Of a DNA stretch of 64,000 nt, positions 34,208-43,673 are shown piece after piece. The notes beneath the pieces were generated by a model, which saw nothing but the letters and a program-made list of their open reading frames with translations, did no database searches and had not been told where the DNA came from. Within the stretch, counting starts at the first letter, position 1, and each line of letters begins with the position of its first letter. The position numbers were made by a program, and so were the translations under genes. Origin of the DNA: an uncultured Porphyromonadaceae bacterium (GTDB lineage Bacteria; Bacteroidota; Bacteroidia; Bacteroidales; Muribaculaceae); the NCBI GenBank assembly GCA_900550025.1, contig URQP01000002.1, positions 1 to 64,000 on the forward strand, in the 5' to 3' direction.

Positions 34208-36394
34208 ATGTCAACACTAAGATTCAAGGTCGTGGAAGAAGCCTACGGCAGAAAAGCCGTACCGGTGGAAATCCCGAAAGAAAGACCGTCAGAGTACTAT
34301 GCAAAGTATGTGTTCAACCGCGCGCAGATGTACAGTTACCTTGACCGGAGCACCTACATTGCGTTGGTAAACGCCATCGACAACAAAAAATCACTTGGAA
34401 GAGAGCTTGCCGACAACGTGGCAAAGGGAATGAAGCAATGGGCTATGGACAATGGCGCACGCGACTACTCTCACTGGTTCCACCCTTTAACGGACGGTAC
34501 TGCCGAAAAGCACGACGGATTCATTGAGCACGACGGCAAAGGCGGAGTAATAGAGGAGTTTTCCGGGAAGTTGCTCGTCCAGCAAGAGCCTGACGCATCA
34601 AGTTTCCCTAACGGAGGCATCCGAAACACCTTCGAGGCACGTGGATATTCGGCATGGGACATATCGTCACCGGCATTCATTATGGGTCATACACTATGTA
34701 TTCCCACCATTTTCATTTCTTACACCGGAGAATCCCTCGACTATAAGACGCCTCTGTTACGTGCACTAAATGCAGTCGACAAAGCCGGCACAGCCGTGGC
34801 ACGATATTTCGACGAGAACGTGAAACACGTAATTTCATATCTCGGATGGGAACAGGAATATTTCTTAGTAGACAAGGCCCTTTATGCCGCGCGTCCCGAC
34901 CTTGTGATGACCGGACGAACGCTTATGGGACACGAAAGCGCAAAGAACCAGCAGCTTGAAGACCACTACTTCGGCTCTATACCATCACGTGTGGAGGCAT
35001 TCATGCTCGATTTGGAAATAGAATGCCACAAACTCGGCATACCGGCAAAGACACGCCACAACGAGGTTGCCCCGAACCAGTTCGAGCTGGCACCGATATA
35101 TGAAGAGACCAACCTTGCCAACGACCATAACCTACTGCTTATGTCATTGATAAGCGAAGTGGCAAACCGTCATAATTTCCAAGTGCTATTGCACGAGAAA
35201 CCATTTAAAGGAGTGAACGGCTCAGGCAAGCATAATAACTGGAGCTTAGGCACAGACACCGGGACAATGCTTTTCAGCCCGGGAAAGACGCCTAAGGACA
35301 ATCTGCAGTTCATGACATTCCTCGCCAACGTGATGGCAGCTGTCAACCATTTCAACGGATTGCTCAAGGCATCCATTTCGTCGGCCACCAACGAACACCG
35401 TCTTGGAGCGAACGAAGCACCGCCCGCAATAATCTCGATGTTCTTGGGCCGACAGGTTTCGGAAGCCATCGACCAGCTCGTCAACACTGACGACGACACG
35501 ATTAATTTCGCCCGCAAATCAGGTATGAAAATCGAGAATGTCACACAGATTCCTGAATTGTTGATAGACAATACCGACCGCAACCGCACTTCTCCCTTTG
35601 CGTTCACAGGCAACCGCTTTGAGTTCCGTGCAATAGGCTCTTCCGCAAATTGCGCGTCGGCAATGATTGCATTGAACGCGGCTGTAGCCGACCAATTGAA
35701 CCAATTCAAGACAGAAGTGGACGGAAGAATCGCGGCGGGCGAAGAAAAAGAGAAAGCGATAGTCAACGTCATCAAGCGGCTGTTTGTCGAGAACAAGGCT
35801 ATCCATTTCGACGGCAACGGCTATAGCGACGAATGGAAAGCCGAAGCCGAACGCCGCGGTCTTGACTGCGAGTCAAGCGTACCTAAAATATTCGACGCTT
35901 ATCTCTCGGAAGAAAGCATCGAGATGTTCAAGCGGACCGGTGTCTTCAACGAAGTGGAACTGAAAGCCCGCAACGAAGTGAAATGGGAGATGTACACGAA
36001 AAAGCTGCAAATCGAGGCACGTGTCCTCGGCGACCTTGCTATCAACCACATCATTCCTGTTGCCACCCGCTACCAGTCGCTTTTGCTCGACAACGTGATG
36101 AAAATCAATGCCATCTACGGTGACGGCGGTTCCGAGATGGCCGAGCAGGAAAAAGAAACCATCTCGAAAATAGCCCACCACATGTTTGTCATCAAAGATG
36201 TGACCGCAAAGATGGTAAACGCCCGGAAAGCGGCAAACAAAATCGAATGCGAGCGTGAAAAAGCCATCGCATACCACGACACAGTGAAACCCTGTCTGTC
36301 GGAAATACGCTATCACATCGACAAGCTCGAGTTGATGGTGGACAATGAAATGTGGCCTCTGCCAAAATACCGGGAACTATTGTTCATACGATAG
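34208..36394 (+). CDS. glnN: Glutamine synthetase type III
   Basis: A 728-residue cytosolic enzyme making glutamine from glutamate and ammonia with ATP. The length and the motifs (SYLGWEQEYFLVDK, AKTRHNEVAPNQFELAP, HEKPFKGVNGSGKHNNWSLG, NRTSPFAFTGNRFEFRA) are those of GSIII, first known from Bacteroides fragilis and usual in Bacteroidota. The C-terminal extension is helical. purF starts 13 bases later, so the two are probably one transcript. No binding site for a nitrogen regulator was recognised upstream. Confidence 0.96.
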   Translation: MSTLRFKVVEEAYGRKAVPVEIPKERPSEYYAKYVFNRAQMYSYLDRSTYIALVNAIDNKKSLGRELADNVAKGMKQWAMDNGARDYSHWFHPLTDGTAEKHDGFIEHDGKGGVIEEFSGKLLVQQEPDASSFPNGGIRNTFEARGYSAWDISSPAFIMGHTLCIPTIFISYTGESLDYKTPLLRALNAVDKAGTAVARYFDENVKHVISYLGWEQEYFLVDKALYAARPDLVMTGRTLMGHESAKNQQLEDHYFGSIPSRVEAFMLDLEIECHKLGIPAKTRHNEVAPNQFELAPIYEETNLANDHNLLLMSLISEVANRHNFQVLLHEKPFKGVNGSGKHNNWSLGTDTGTMLFSPGKTPKDNLQFMTFLANVMAAVNHFNGLLKASISSATNEHRLGANEAPPAIISMFLGRQVSEAIDQLVNTDDDTINFARKSGMKIENVTQIPELLIDNTDRNRTSPFAFTGNRFEFRAIGSSANCASAMIALNAAVADQLNQFKTEVDGRIAAGEEKEKAIVNVIKRLFVENKAIHFDGNGYSDEWKAEAERRGLDCESSVPKIFDAYLSEESIEMFKRTGVFNEVELKARNEVKWEMYTKKLQIEARVLGDLAINHIIPVATRYQSLLLDNVMKINAIYGDGGSEMAEQEKETISKIAHHMFVIKDVTAKMVNARKAANKIECEREKAIAYHDTVKPCLSEIRYHIDKLELMVDNEMWPLPKYRELLFIR

Positions 36395-36407
36395 GAAAAA
36401 TCCGCAG

Positions 36408-38285
36408 ATGGAACAGATAAAACACGAATGCGGTGTAGTCATGATACGGTTGCTGAAACCGCTTGACTACTACCGCAAAAAATATGGTGCCTATACCTAC
36501 GGATTAGGCAAGCTGTACCTGATGATGGAAAAGCAGCACAACCGCGGACAGGAAGCCGCTGGAATAGGCTGCGTGAAACTGAATGCCGAACCCGGGCACG
36601 AATACATTGACCGTGAACGCGCGCTCGGCACCGGCGCCATACAGGAAATCTTCGAAAAAGTCAACCGCGAGGTAGACACCGCCCTGCGCAACTGCAACGC
36701 CTCTTATAAGGAAACGCCATACATAGGCGAACTATATATGGGACATCTGCGCTACAGCACGACGGGACGCAGCGGAATGTCGTATGTGCATCCTTTCCTG
36801 CGGCGCAACAACTGGCGGTCGCGCAACCTTCTGCTGTGCGGAAATTTCAATATGACAAACGTAGACGAGATATTCCGTCACGTAGTCGGCGAAGGACAGC
36901 ATCCGCGAATCTATTCCGACACGTTCATGATTCTCGAACAGCTCGGACATGCGCTTGACAAGGAACACGACCGGCTTTATTCGCTATACAAAAACGACAC
37001 GCCTGACGGAGCAGAGCTTGCCCGCAAGATAGAGGACAATCTCGACCTGCGCAACATACTACGCGGAAACGCCAACCTGTGGGACGGAGGATTCGTGATT
37101 TGCGGGATGACCGGCTCCGGCGATATGTTCGCATTGCGCGACAGCAACGGAATACGCCCGGCTTTCTACTATCACGACGACGAAATAGTGGTTGTGGCAT
37201 CCGAACGACCAGTGATACAGACCGTGATGAACGTCGGCTTCGACGACGTTAAGGAACTTACTCCGGGCTCCGCGCTGATTGTCAGCAAAAACGGCAGTCT
37301 GCACATCGACGACATTCTCGGCGAGGGAATGAACCAACGCTGCTCGTTCGAGCGCATTTATTTCTCAAGAGGAAGCGACAAGGACATTTACGCCGAACGC
37401 AAGGCCTTGGGGCATCACGTTGCCGGCGATGTTATGGAAGCCATAGGCCGTGATTTGGACAACACCGTCCTGTCGTTCATCCCGAACACTGCTGAAGTGG
37501 CGTTCTACGGAATGATGGAAGGCTTGGGAGAATACCTTGTGGCGGAAAAATCCGAAAAGATAAAAAAGCTCGACAACAACGACCCTGAATATGCGGAAAA
37601 ACTCAACCGCATCGTTTCACGTCACCTTCGTTGCGAGAAAATCGCGATAAAGGACATAAAGCTGCGCACGTTCATCGCCGAAGGGGCTGCGCGCGACGAC
37701 CTTGCCGCCCACGTCTACGACGTGACCTACGGAGTGGTCCGGCCGACCGACAATCTCGTGGTAATCGACGACAGCATTGTGCGCGGCACAACGCTGAAAC
37801 AATCCATTCTGAATATGCTCGGCCGTCTGAATCCTAAGAAGATAGTCGTAGTGTCGTCGTCGCCACAAGTGCGCTACCCCGACTGCTACGGAATCGACAT
37901 GTCGCGGATGAGCGAGTTCATCGCTTTCAAAGCCGCGATAGAATTGCTGAAAGAGCGCGGGATGCAGCGAACGATTGACGACGTGTATCACGACTGTCTG
38001 CACCAGCTGGAATTGCCTGTGTCAGAAATGCGCAACGCCGTGAAAGGCATCTACGCGCCGTTCTCCGACAAGGAAATATCCGCAAAGATGGCGCAGATGC
38101 TGAAACCCGATGGGCTGACTGCCGATGTGGAGATAATCTACCAGACATTGGAGGGGCTTCACAAGGCCATACCGTCATGCCCCGGCGACTGGTACTTCTC
38201 CGGCGACTACCCCACCCCCGGCGGCAACCGCGTTGTGAACCGCGCTTTCGTCAACTACTATGAGGGCAACCCCGACAAACGGTAG
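36408..38285 (+). CDS. purF: Amidophosphoribosyltransferase, long Bacteroidota form
   Basis: A 625-residue cytosolic enzyme for the first step of purine synthesis, releasing ammonia from glutamine to make phosphoribosylamine. The N-terminal glutaminase starts at Cys8 (HECGVVMIRL), so a seven-residue propeptide would be removed to free the nucleophile. The PRPP loop is VVIDDSIVRGTTLKQSI. The protein is about 120 residues longer than enterobacterial PurF, with insertions in the glutaminase half and after the transferase site. ATG at 36408 is chosen; an upstream ATG at 36345 lies inside glnN. Confidence 0.87.
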   Translation: MEQIKHECGVVMIRLLKPLDYYRKKYGAYTYGLGKLYLMMEKQHNRGQEAAGIGCVKLNAEPGHEYIDRERALGTGAIQEIFEKVNREVDTALRNCNASYKETPYIGELYMGHLRYSTTGRSGMSYVHPFLRRNNWRSRNLLLCGNFNMTNVDEIFRHVVGEGQHPRIYSDTFMILEQLGHALDKEHDRLYSLYKNDTPDGAELARKIEDNLDLRNILRGNANLWDGGFVICGMTGSGDMFALRDSNGIRPAFYYHDDEIVVVASERPVIQTVMNVGFDDVKELTPGSALIVSKNGSLHIDDILGEGMNQRCSFERIYFSRGSDKDIYAERKALGHHVAGDVMEAIGRDLDNTVLSFIPNTAEVAFYGMMEGLGEYLVAEKSEKIKKLDNNDPEYAEKLNRIVSRHLRCEKIAIKDIKLRTFIAEGAARDDLAAHVYDVTYGVVRPTDNLVVIDDSIVRGTTLKQSILNMLGRLNPKKIVVVSSSPQVRYPDCYGIDMSRMSEFIAFKAAIELLKERGMQRTIDDVYHDCLHQLELPVSEMRNAVKGIYAPFSDKEISAKMAQMLKPDGLTADVEIIYQTLEGLHKAIPSCPGDWYFSGDYPTPGGNRVVNRAFVNYYEGNPDKR

Positions 38286-38289
38286 TGCA

Positions 38290-38334
38290 AAGTTGAGGGT
38301 TCAGGGTTTAGCGTTTAGTGTTGAGGGTTGAGAG
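38290..38334. repeat. Degenerate GTTGAGGGTT repeat
   Basis: Imperfect units of AGTTGAGGGTT, GGGTTTAGCGTTTAG and GTTGAGGGTTGAGA follow purF directly. It looks like the reverse orientation of the run at 1738-1799. Confidence 0.55.
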
Positions 38335-38340
38335 ATAAAA

Positions 38341-38384
38341 AGAGAGCGGCAGGGTTTGTGACTCTGCCGCTCTCTGCTTTGTTT
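38341..38384 (+). terminator. Terminator hairpin after purF
   Basis: A perfect 12-base stem (38341-38352/38364-38375, arm AGAGAGCGGCAG) is followed by GCTTTGTTTG. The T tract is moderate, so efficiency is uncertain. Confidence 0.7.
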
Positions 38385-38431
38385 GCAATTCAATCTTTGC
38401 CCGAAACACTTAGCAAGCCAACACAGTAACA

Positions 38432-38468
38432 AAGCGGGTAGACCGTCCGACGGACAGCCTACCCGCTT
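38432..38468 (-). terminator. Terminator hairpin after rpoZ
   Basis: Arms 38432-38441 and 38459-38468 (AAGCGGGTAG) make a 10-base stem with a small inner GTCC/GGAC stem. It lies 20 bases after the rpoZ stop on the minus strand; the T tract is short. Confidence 0.6.
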
Positions 38469-38488
38469 CGTCATACAAAGATTCGACC

Positions 38489-38827
38489 TTAGAAGTCGAG
38501 CTTTGCTTTGTCTTTTACCGGGTTGCGGTACATTATCTTGCCTTCAAGATATTCCTGCGTAGCGATGAGAGCCGGTTTCGGCAATTTCTCGTAGTAACGC
38601 GAGATTTCTATCTGCTCCCTGTTTTCGGAAACTTCCTCAAGATTGTCGTTAAGCGTGGCAAACTCCTGAAGCTTCTTTTCAAGATCATGTTTCATTTCAA
38701 CGGCAATCTGATTAGCACGTTTAGCGATAATGCAGACAGTTTCATAAACGTTGCCGGTGTCCTCCGACAGCTTAATCACATCGCGTGTTACCGTGTTCAA
38801 CGGTGCATTTGACCTTTTGTAATCCAT
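38489..38827 (-). CDS. rpoZ: RNA polymerase omega subunit, Bacteroidota type
   Basis: A 112-residue protein with RDVIKLSEDTGNVYETVCII and AKRANQIAVEMKHDLEKKL, matching the Rpb6/omega fold in the form typical of Bacteroidota. Omega helps assemble RNA polymerase around the beta-prime subunit. It lies 40 bases after bamD, the standard neighbour in this phylum, with a terminator-like hairpin after it. Confidence 0.85.
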   Translation of the reverse strand: MDYKRSNAPLNTVTRDVIKLSEDTGNVYETVCIIAKRANQIAVEMKHDLEKKLQEFATLNDNLEEVSENREQIEISRYYEKLPKPALIATQEYLEGKIMYRNPVKDKAKLDF

Positions 38828-38867
38828 TTCTCTAAGATTAATTATTTTAAACGGTTTCTCTATTTTT

Positions 38868-39671
38868 CTAATCTTTCACGTAGCGCTCAGCTATTTTATA
38901 AATGTTGTCGGCCTCCTTACGGTATTTGCCGTCAGGATAATCGTTGATGAACGAGTAGTACTCGTCGATAACCGAGCGGAAACGCTCCTCTTTCTTTTCC
39001 TGCACACTTTGGTATGCCTCTTGGAATTTCGATTTGAGGATTATCATCTGGAGCTGTTCCTTATATTTCGTATAAGGATAATTCTTCAACGCATTGGTGG
39101 CCACAATCACGGCACTGTTGTAATTGTTGCCAAGATAGTTGCCTAAATTATAGTATAGCTGCGCATTGTCGATTTCTTTCTGCACCAATTTGTCCTGCAA
39201 CTCGAAAATAGCGTTCTGGGCAATGGCCGCACGGTCGCTGTTGGGATGATAGTCGAGAAATTTCTGCAACTCCTCGATGGCCTTATATGTCTCGGTCTGG
39301 TCGAGCTGCGGCTCGGGAGAATCGAGATAGCAGCCATAACCGGAATAGAACCGCGCAAGCTCCGTGTACTTGCCTTTCGGGTAATGCGTGTAATAAGTCT
39401 TGAAATAAGAGCTTGCCGTAAGGTAATCCTTATTCTCGTAATAGCTCAATCCGAGCAGATAAAGCGATTCCTCGGCCTTGTCGGTACCTTTAAGCACTTT
39501 CACCACGTCCTCGAGCAACGTGGCAGCCTGCACATACTTACGCTCCTCGAACGCTTTTTTCGCATATTCAAACTTATAGTTGGCATCAGTGCTTTTCAGC
39601 ACCTTGTTATATTCCCCGCATCCTGTGAGGACAACCGCCAACGCCAATATCGTCAATATATTTTTCCGCAT
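38868..39671 (-). CDS. bamD: Outer-membrane assembly lipoprotein BamD
   Basis: A 267-residue lipoprotein. The signal ends in VVLTGC, giving Cys18 as lipidation site. TPR-like repeats fill the rest (FEYAKKAFEERKYVQAATLL, SLYLLGLSYYENKDYLTASS, YFKTYYTHYPKG), as in BamD, the essential partner of BamA in inserting outer-membrane proteins. Length is near the family norm. It carries the clearest two-box promoter on the minus strand and is followed by rpoZ. Confidence 0.93.
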   Translation of the reverse strand: MRKNILTILALAVVLTGCGEYNKVLKSTDANYKFEYAKKAFEERKYVQAATLLEDVVKVLKGTDKAEESLYLLGLSYYENKDYLTASSYFKTYYTHYPKGKYTELARFYSGYGCYLDSPEPQLDQTETYKAIEELQKFLDYHPNSDRAAIAQNAIFELQDKLVQKEIDNAQLYYNLGNYLGNNYNSAVIVATNALKNYPYTKYKEQLQMIILKSKFQEAYQSVQEKKEERFRSVIDEYYSFINDYPDGKYRKEADNIYKIAERYVKD

Positions 39672-39698
39672 TTTCCGTCAAGCATATATTTAAGCACG

Positions 39699-39729
39699 CA
39701 AATTTACGAGTTTATTATGGTTTGGCAAA
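39699..39729 (-). promoter_or_regulatory. Promoter of bamD-rpoZ
   Basis: CAAATTTA at 39699-39706 (TAAATTTG on the minus strand) and CAAA at 39726-39729 (TTTG) are separated by 19 bases, an ideal Bacteroidota promoter. The -7 box is 27 bases before the ATG. Confidence 0.75.
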
Positions 39730-39880
39730 AAATAAGCAGGTCAAATCGGCTGTCAATGACATAATCTTAACATTTAACGGCATATCAACCGAATTTCCGG
39801 ACAATTCCTGCCATACCAGCCATGCTGCAAGCCAACTGTTTGTGATAAATTGTAAGCATCCTACGAAATTTTTAACTATT

Positions 39881-39916
39881 TTTGGGTACAACATTTAAAC
39901 TAATTGCCTACATTTG
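39881..39916 (+). promoter_or_regulatory. Promoter of gdhA
   Basis: TACATTTG at 39909-39916 fits the -7 box; TTTG at 39881-39884 is a possible -33 box with long 24-base spacing. The ATG is 42 bases downstream. Confidence 0.6.
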
Positions 39917-39958
39917 TTGGACTATAAAACAAACTTACATACCATAATCCAAAAAGCT

Positions 39959-41296
39959 ATGAATGTAGAGAAAATTCTATCAGATCTTGAGGCTAAGCAC
40001 CCGGGTGAGAAAGAGTACTTACAAGCAGTCAAAGAAGTCTTGCTTTCCGTAAAAGACGTTTACGAACAGCATCCTGAGTTCGAAAGTGCCAAAATCGTTG
40101 AAAGGATGGTCGAGCCTGACCGCATTTTCACTTTCCGCGTATTATGGCAGGACGACAAAGGCGAAGTACAGACAAACATCGGCTACCGCGTACAGTTCAA
40201 CAACGCTATCGGCCCGTACAAGGGAGGTATCCGTTTCCACGCTTCGGTAAACCTGTCGATACTTAAATTCTTAGGATTCGAGCAAACATTCAAGAACGCC
40301 CTTACGACACTTCCGATGGGTGGCGCGAAAGGCGGTTCGGATTTCAGCCCGCGCGGCAAATCCGACCGTGAAATCATGCGTTTCTGCCAAGCGTTCATGC
40401 TTGAGCTATGGCGCAACCTCGGCCCGGATCAGGACGTTCCGGCCGGCGACATCGGCGTAGGCGGACGCGAGGTAGGCTATATGTACGGAATGTACAAGAA
40501 ACTCGCGCGCGAATGCACCGGCACGTTCACAGGCAAGGGTCTCGACTTCGGCGGCTCGCGCATACGTCCGGAAGCTACCGGCTACGGTGCCCTGTATTTC
40601 GTACAGAATATGCTGCACCGCCGCGGCGAGGACATCAAAGGCAAGACAGTAGCCATTTCAGGTTTCGGCAACGTGGCTTGGGGAGCGGCTTTGAAGGCTA
40701 CCCAGCTCGGAGCTAAAGTAGTTACCATATCAGGTCCTGACGGCTATGTATACGACCCTGACGGCATAAGCGGCGAAAAGATAGACTATATGCTCGAGCT
40801 CCGCGCTTCGGGCAACGACGTGGTAGAGCCATACGTGGAGAAATTCCCGGGTGCACAGTTCTTCGCAGGCAAGAAGCCGTGGGAGCGCAAGGTTGACATC
40901 GCTTTGCCATGCGCGACACAGAACGAAGTCAACAAGGAAGATGCCGAAATGCTTGTCGCAAACAAAGTACATATCGTTGCGGAAGTTTCCAATATGGGCT
41001 GCACACCGGAAGCAATCGACACATTCATCGACAACCGCGTAATCTACGCTCCGGGCAAGGCCGTGAATGCGGGTGGCGTGGCAACTTCAGGCTTGGAAAT
41101 GAGCCAGAACGCGATGCACCTCACTTGGACGGAAGCCGAAGTCGACGAACGTCTGCACCAGATTATGCGCGACATCCACGAGCAGTGCGTGAAATACGGC
41201 ACTCAACCAGACGGCTACATCAACTATATGAAGGGAGCGAACATCGCCGGCTTCATGAAAGTTGCCCACGCAATGATGGGACAAGGCTGGGTTTAA
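39959..41296 (+). CDS. gdhA: NADP-type glutamate dehydrogenase
   Basis: A 445-residue cytosolic enzyme interconverting 2-oxoglutarate plus ammonia and glutamate. GPYKGGIRFHASVNLSILKF and LPMGGAKGGSDFSPRGKSD include the catalytic lysines of hexameric GDH, and ISGFGNVAWGAALKATQLG is the dinucleotide-binding fold. Length and sequence fit the anabolic hexameric class. The ATG at 39959 was chosen; the TTG at 39914 lies within the -7 box. With glnN it covers the two main ammonia-assimilation routes. Confidence 0.96.
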   Translation: MNVEKILSDLEAKHPGEKEYLQAVKEVLLSVKDVYEQHPEFESAKIVERMVEPDRIFTFRVLWQDDKGEVQTNIGYRVQFNNAIGPYKGGIRFHASVNLSILKFLGFEQTFKNALTTLPMGGAKGGSDFSPRGKSDREIMRFCQAFMLELWRNLGPDQDVPAGDIGVGGREVGYMYGMYKKLARECTGTFTGKGLDFGGSRIRPEATGYGALYFVQNMLHRRGEDIKGKTVAISGFGNVAWGAALKATQLGAKVVTISGPDGYVYDPDGISGEKIDYMLELRASGNDVVEPYVEKFPGAQFFAGKKPWERKVDIALPCATQNEVNKEDAEMLVANKVHIVAEVSNMGCTPEAIDTFIDNRVIYAPGKAVNAGGVATSGLEMSQNAMHLTWTEAEVDERLHQIMRDIHEQCVKYGTQPDGYINYMKGANIAGFMKVAHAMMGQGWV

Positions 41297-41314
41297 TCCC
41301 ATTAATAATGATAG

Positions 41315-41349
41315 AAAATAAGCGCACCGGATAGTGCGCTTATTTTTTA
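41315..41349 (+). terminator. Intrinsic terminator of gdhA
   Basis: A perfect 13-base stem (41315-41327/41334-41346, arm AAAATAAGCGCAC) with a six-base loop ends in a T run. It lies 18 bases after the stop. Confidence 0.9.
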
Positions 41350-41375
41350 TTAATAACATTTTCAGGAAATAGCGT

Positions 41376-41383
41376 TAACTTTG
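41376..41383 (+). promoter_or_regulatory. -7 box of the glycosyltransferase gene
   Basis: TAACTTTG fits TAnnTTTG, 16 bases before the ATG at 41400, giving a short leader. Confidence 0.6.
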
Positions 41384-41399
41384 CGACAAAATTAGCGAT

Positions 41400-42137
41400 A
41401 TGGAAGAACCGTTGTTCTCAATAATAACAATAACATTCAACGCCGAAAAAGAACTGCCGCCTACGCTCGACAGCGTAAGCCGCCAGACATTCCACGGCTT
41501 CGAGTATATGATAATCGACGGCAAATCGAGCGACAACACCGTAAAAATCGCTCAAGGGAGCGGAATCCGCATGACAATGATATCAGAACCCGACAAGGGA
41601 CTTTACGACGCCATGAACAAAGGCATGCGTAAGGCCAAAGGGAAATACCTGATATTCCTTAACGCCGGTGACGCTTTCCACTCGCCGGAGACATTGTCGG
41701 AGATTGCGACAACGGCCGAAGCTAACGGTTATCCCGACATCGTGTACGGCCAGACACAATTGGTCAACTCCTCGCGCGAGTTCGTTGGGATGCGCCATCT
41801 TTCCGCCCCCAAGCATCTTACATTCAAAAGTTTCAGCCGTGGTATGCTCGTATGCCATCAGGCCTTCGTAGTGAAGCGCGAGATTGCCGGATCATACGAC
41901 CTGCGCTACCGCTTCTCAGCCGACTATGAATGGTGCCTGCGATGCCTGAAAAAAATGAAAAGCAGCGCATATACAGGTACAACCCTGATAGACTACCTGA
42001 CGGACGGCCTGACGGAGAAAAACCACAAAGCATCGCTGAAAGAACGCTACCGCATAATGTGCGACTATTACGGCACAGTCCCCACCATCATACGCCACAT
42101 AGGATTCTTTTTCAGAAATCTGCGCAGGAAATTTTAG
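41400..42137 (+). CDS. Family 2 glycosyltransferase
   Basis: A 245-residue GT-A fold enzyme without membrane helices. FSIITITFNAEKELPPTLDS begins the domain, followed by the nucleotide-sugar contact IIDGKSSDNTV, DKGLYDAMNKGMRKAKG and FLNAGDAF (the DxD-like spot is replaced by NAGD, common in this WcaA-like group). It adds a sugar during envelope polysaccharide synthesis. It is a single gene, not in a capsule locus, so its acceptor is unknown. The amylase gene follows after 61 bases. Confidence 0.88.
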   Translation: MEEPLFSIITITFNAEKELPPTLDSVSRQTFHGFEYMIIDGKSSDNTVKIAQGSGIRMTMISEPDKGLYDAMNKGMRKAKGKYLIFLNAGDAFHSPETLSEIATTAEANGYPDIVYGQTQLVNSSREFVGMRHLSAPKHLTFKSFSRGMLVCHQAFVVKREIAGSYDLRYRFSADYEWCLRCLKKMKSSAYTGTTLIDYLTDGLTEKNHKASLKERYRIMCDYYGTVPTIIRHIGFFFRNLRRKF

Positions 42138-42198
42138 GGCATTACCGCGATTTGAATTATTTTTACGGCATAAACTTAAAACCAATAAAATCAATCGT

Positions 42199-43608
42199 AT
42201 GAAGTACTTATTTTATTCACTTATCACTATTGTTGTAGTACTGCTTTGCGGAATCACCGTAAAAGCACAGAAAAACAAAGTCACAACAACCAACGACGCA
42301 ACCATACTGCACGCTTGGTGCTGGTCGTTCAACACTATCCGCGAAAATATGAAAGACATTGCCGACGCAGGATACACCTACGTGCAGACATCGCCGGCCA
42401 ACACTTGCTTCGTAGGCGAAAACGGAGGGATGCAGATATTCGGCGACGGCAAATGGTACTACCACTACCAGCCCATAGCATGGCGGATAGGCAACTATCA
42501 GCTCGGCAACCGCGACGAGTTCAAGGCAATGTGCGACGAGGCAAAAAAATATGGAGTAAAGATATTGGTAGACGTGCTGCCTAACCACACGGCATTCGAC
42601 ACTACGGCCGTACTGCCCGAATTCATCGAGGCCGTAGGAGGGCGCGACAACCTCTACCACGCCAACGGATTTAACGAGATAAAAGACTACAATGACCGCT
42701 ACCAGTGCACCACAGGAGCAATGGGAGGACTGCCGGACGTGAACACCGAGAACCCTGACTTCCAATATTATTTCATGACCTACATCAACGATTTGATAGC
42801 CTGCGGCGCAAGCGGATTCCGCTACGACACGGCAAAACACATCGGCTTGCCTTCCGACCCGCTCGACGCCAAATCGAAGCAGAACGACTTTTGGGATGTG
42901 GCCATGGGACGCAAACCCATAAAAGGAATCACCCTTGCCAATAAAGACAATCTTTTCATCTACGGAGAAGTACTGCAAGACAAGAATGTGAAAGAAAAAG
43001 AATATGCCGAATATTTCGGCATGTGCGCAAGCAACTACGGGCACTCCATACGCCAAATAATAAGCAACCGCAAGACATCGGCAAAGCAAGTGAGCAATTG
43101 GGAGCATACAGTATCGCCCGAGAAACTCACCACGTGGGTAGAGTCGCACGACACATATTGCAACGCCAACGAATCGGCATCGCTCACCGACACGCAAATA
43201 CGCTTGGGATGGGCGATAATAACAGCACGGCAGAACGGCACTCCCCTGTTCTATTCACGCCCTGACGGAAGCACGCGCGACAACTATTGGGGTAACAACC
43301 GCATAGGGGCTAAAGGCAACGACGAGTTCAAACACCCGGAAGTGGTAGCCGTCAACAAATTCCGCAAGGCAATGCACGGACAGCTTGAAAAGATAAAAGT
43401 ATCGGCAGACGGAACAATCGTGGAAATCAACCGCGGCGATAAAGGAGCGGTAATCGTGAATCTCAGCCAAGAACCGGCACAGCTCTCGATGAAAACAACG
43501 CTTGCCGACGGAACATACAAAGACCGTGTATACGGAAACACTTTCACCGTAGAAAAAGGAATAATAAAATCCTCGCTACGACCGGAAACATCCTACGTGA
43601 TATATTAA
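42199..43608 (+). CDS. GH13 alpha-amylase, exported
   Basis: A 469-residue glycoside hydrolase with a signal peptide (YSLITIVVVLLCGITVKAQ) and no lipobox, so periplasmic or secreted. The TIM barrel carries region I (DVLPNHTAF), region II (GFRYDTAKHIG, nucleophile Asp210), region III (IYGEVLQD, acid/base Glu257) and region IV (ESHDTYC, Asp318). A beta domain closes the protein. It should cut alpha-1,4-glucans. It lacks SusC/SusD neighbours, which is unusual for a dedicated starch locus. A strong hairpin follows. Confidence 0.92.
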   Translation: MKYLFYSLITIVVVLLCGITVKAQKNKVTTTNDATILHAWCWSFNTIRENMKDIADAGYTYVQTSPANTCFVGENGGMQIFGDGKWYYHYQPIAWRIGNYQLGNRDEFKAMCDEAKKYGVKILVDVLPNHTAFDTTAVLPEFIEAVGGRDNLYHANGFNEIKDYNDRYQCTTGAMGGLPDVNTENPDFQYYFMTYINDLIACGASGFRYDTAKHIGLPSDPLDAKSKQNDFWDVAMGRKPIKGITLANKDNLFIYGEVLQDKNVKEKEYAEYFGMCASNYGHSIRQIISNRKTSAKQVSNWEHTVSPEKLTTWVESHDTYCNANESASLTDTQIRLGWAIITARQNGTPLFYSRPDGSTRDNYWGNNRIGAKGNDEFKHPEVVAVNKFRKAMHGQLEKIKVSADGTIVEINRGDKGAVIVNLSQEPAQLSMKTTLADGTYKDRVYGNTFTVEKGIIKSSLRPETSYVIY

Positions 43609-43615
43609 AGACACA

Positions 43616-43658
43616 ACAACAAGTAAGGGGCGGCAAATAACCGCCCCTTACTTGTTGT
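43616..43658. terminator. Hairpin between convergent amylase and nqrF genes
   Basis: A perfect 18-base stem (43616-43633/43641-43658) with a 7-base loop separates two convergent genes. Neither side has a long T tract, so it may act as a bidirectional transcription barrier or stabilise 3' ends. Confidence 0.7.
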
Positions 43659-43673
43659 ATATACCAAAAGAAA

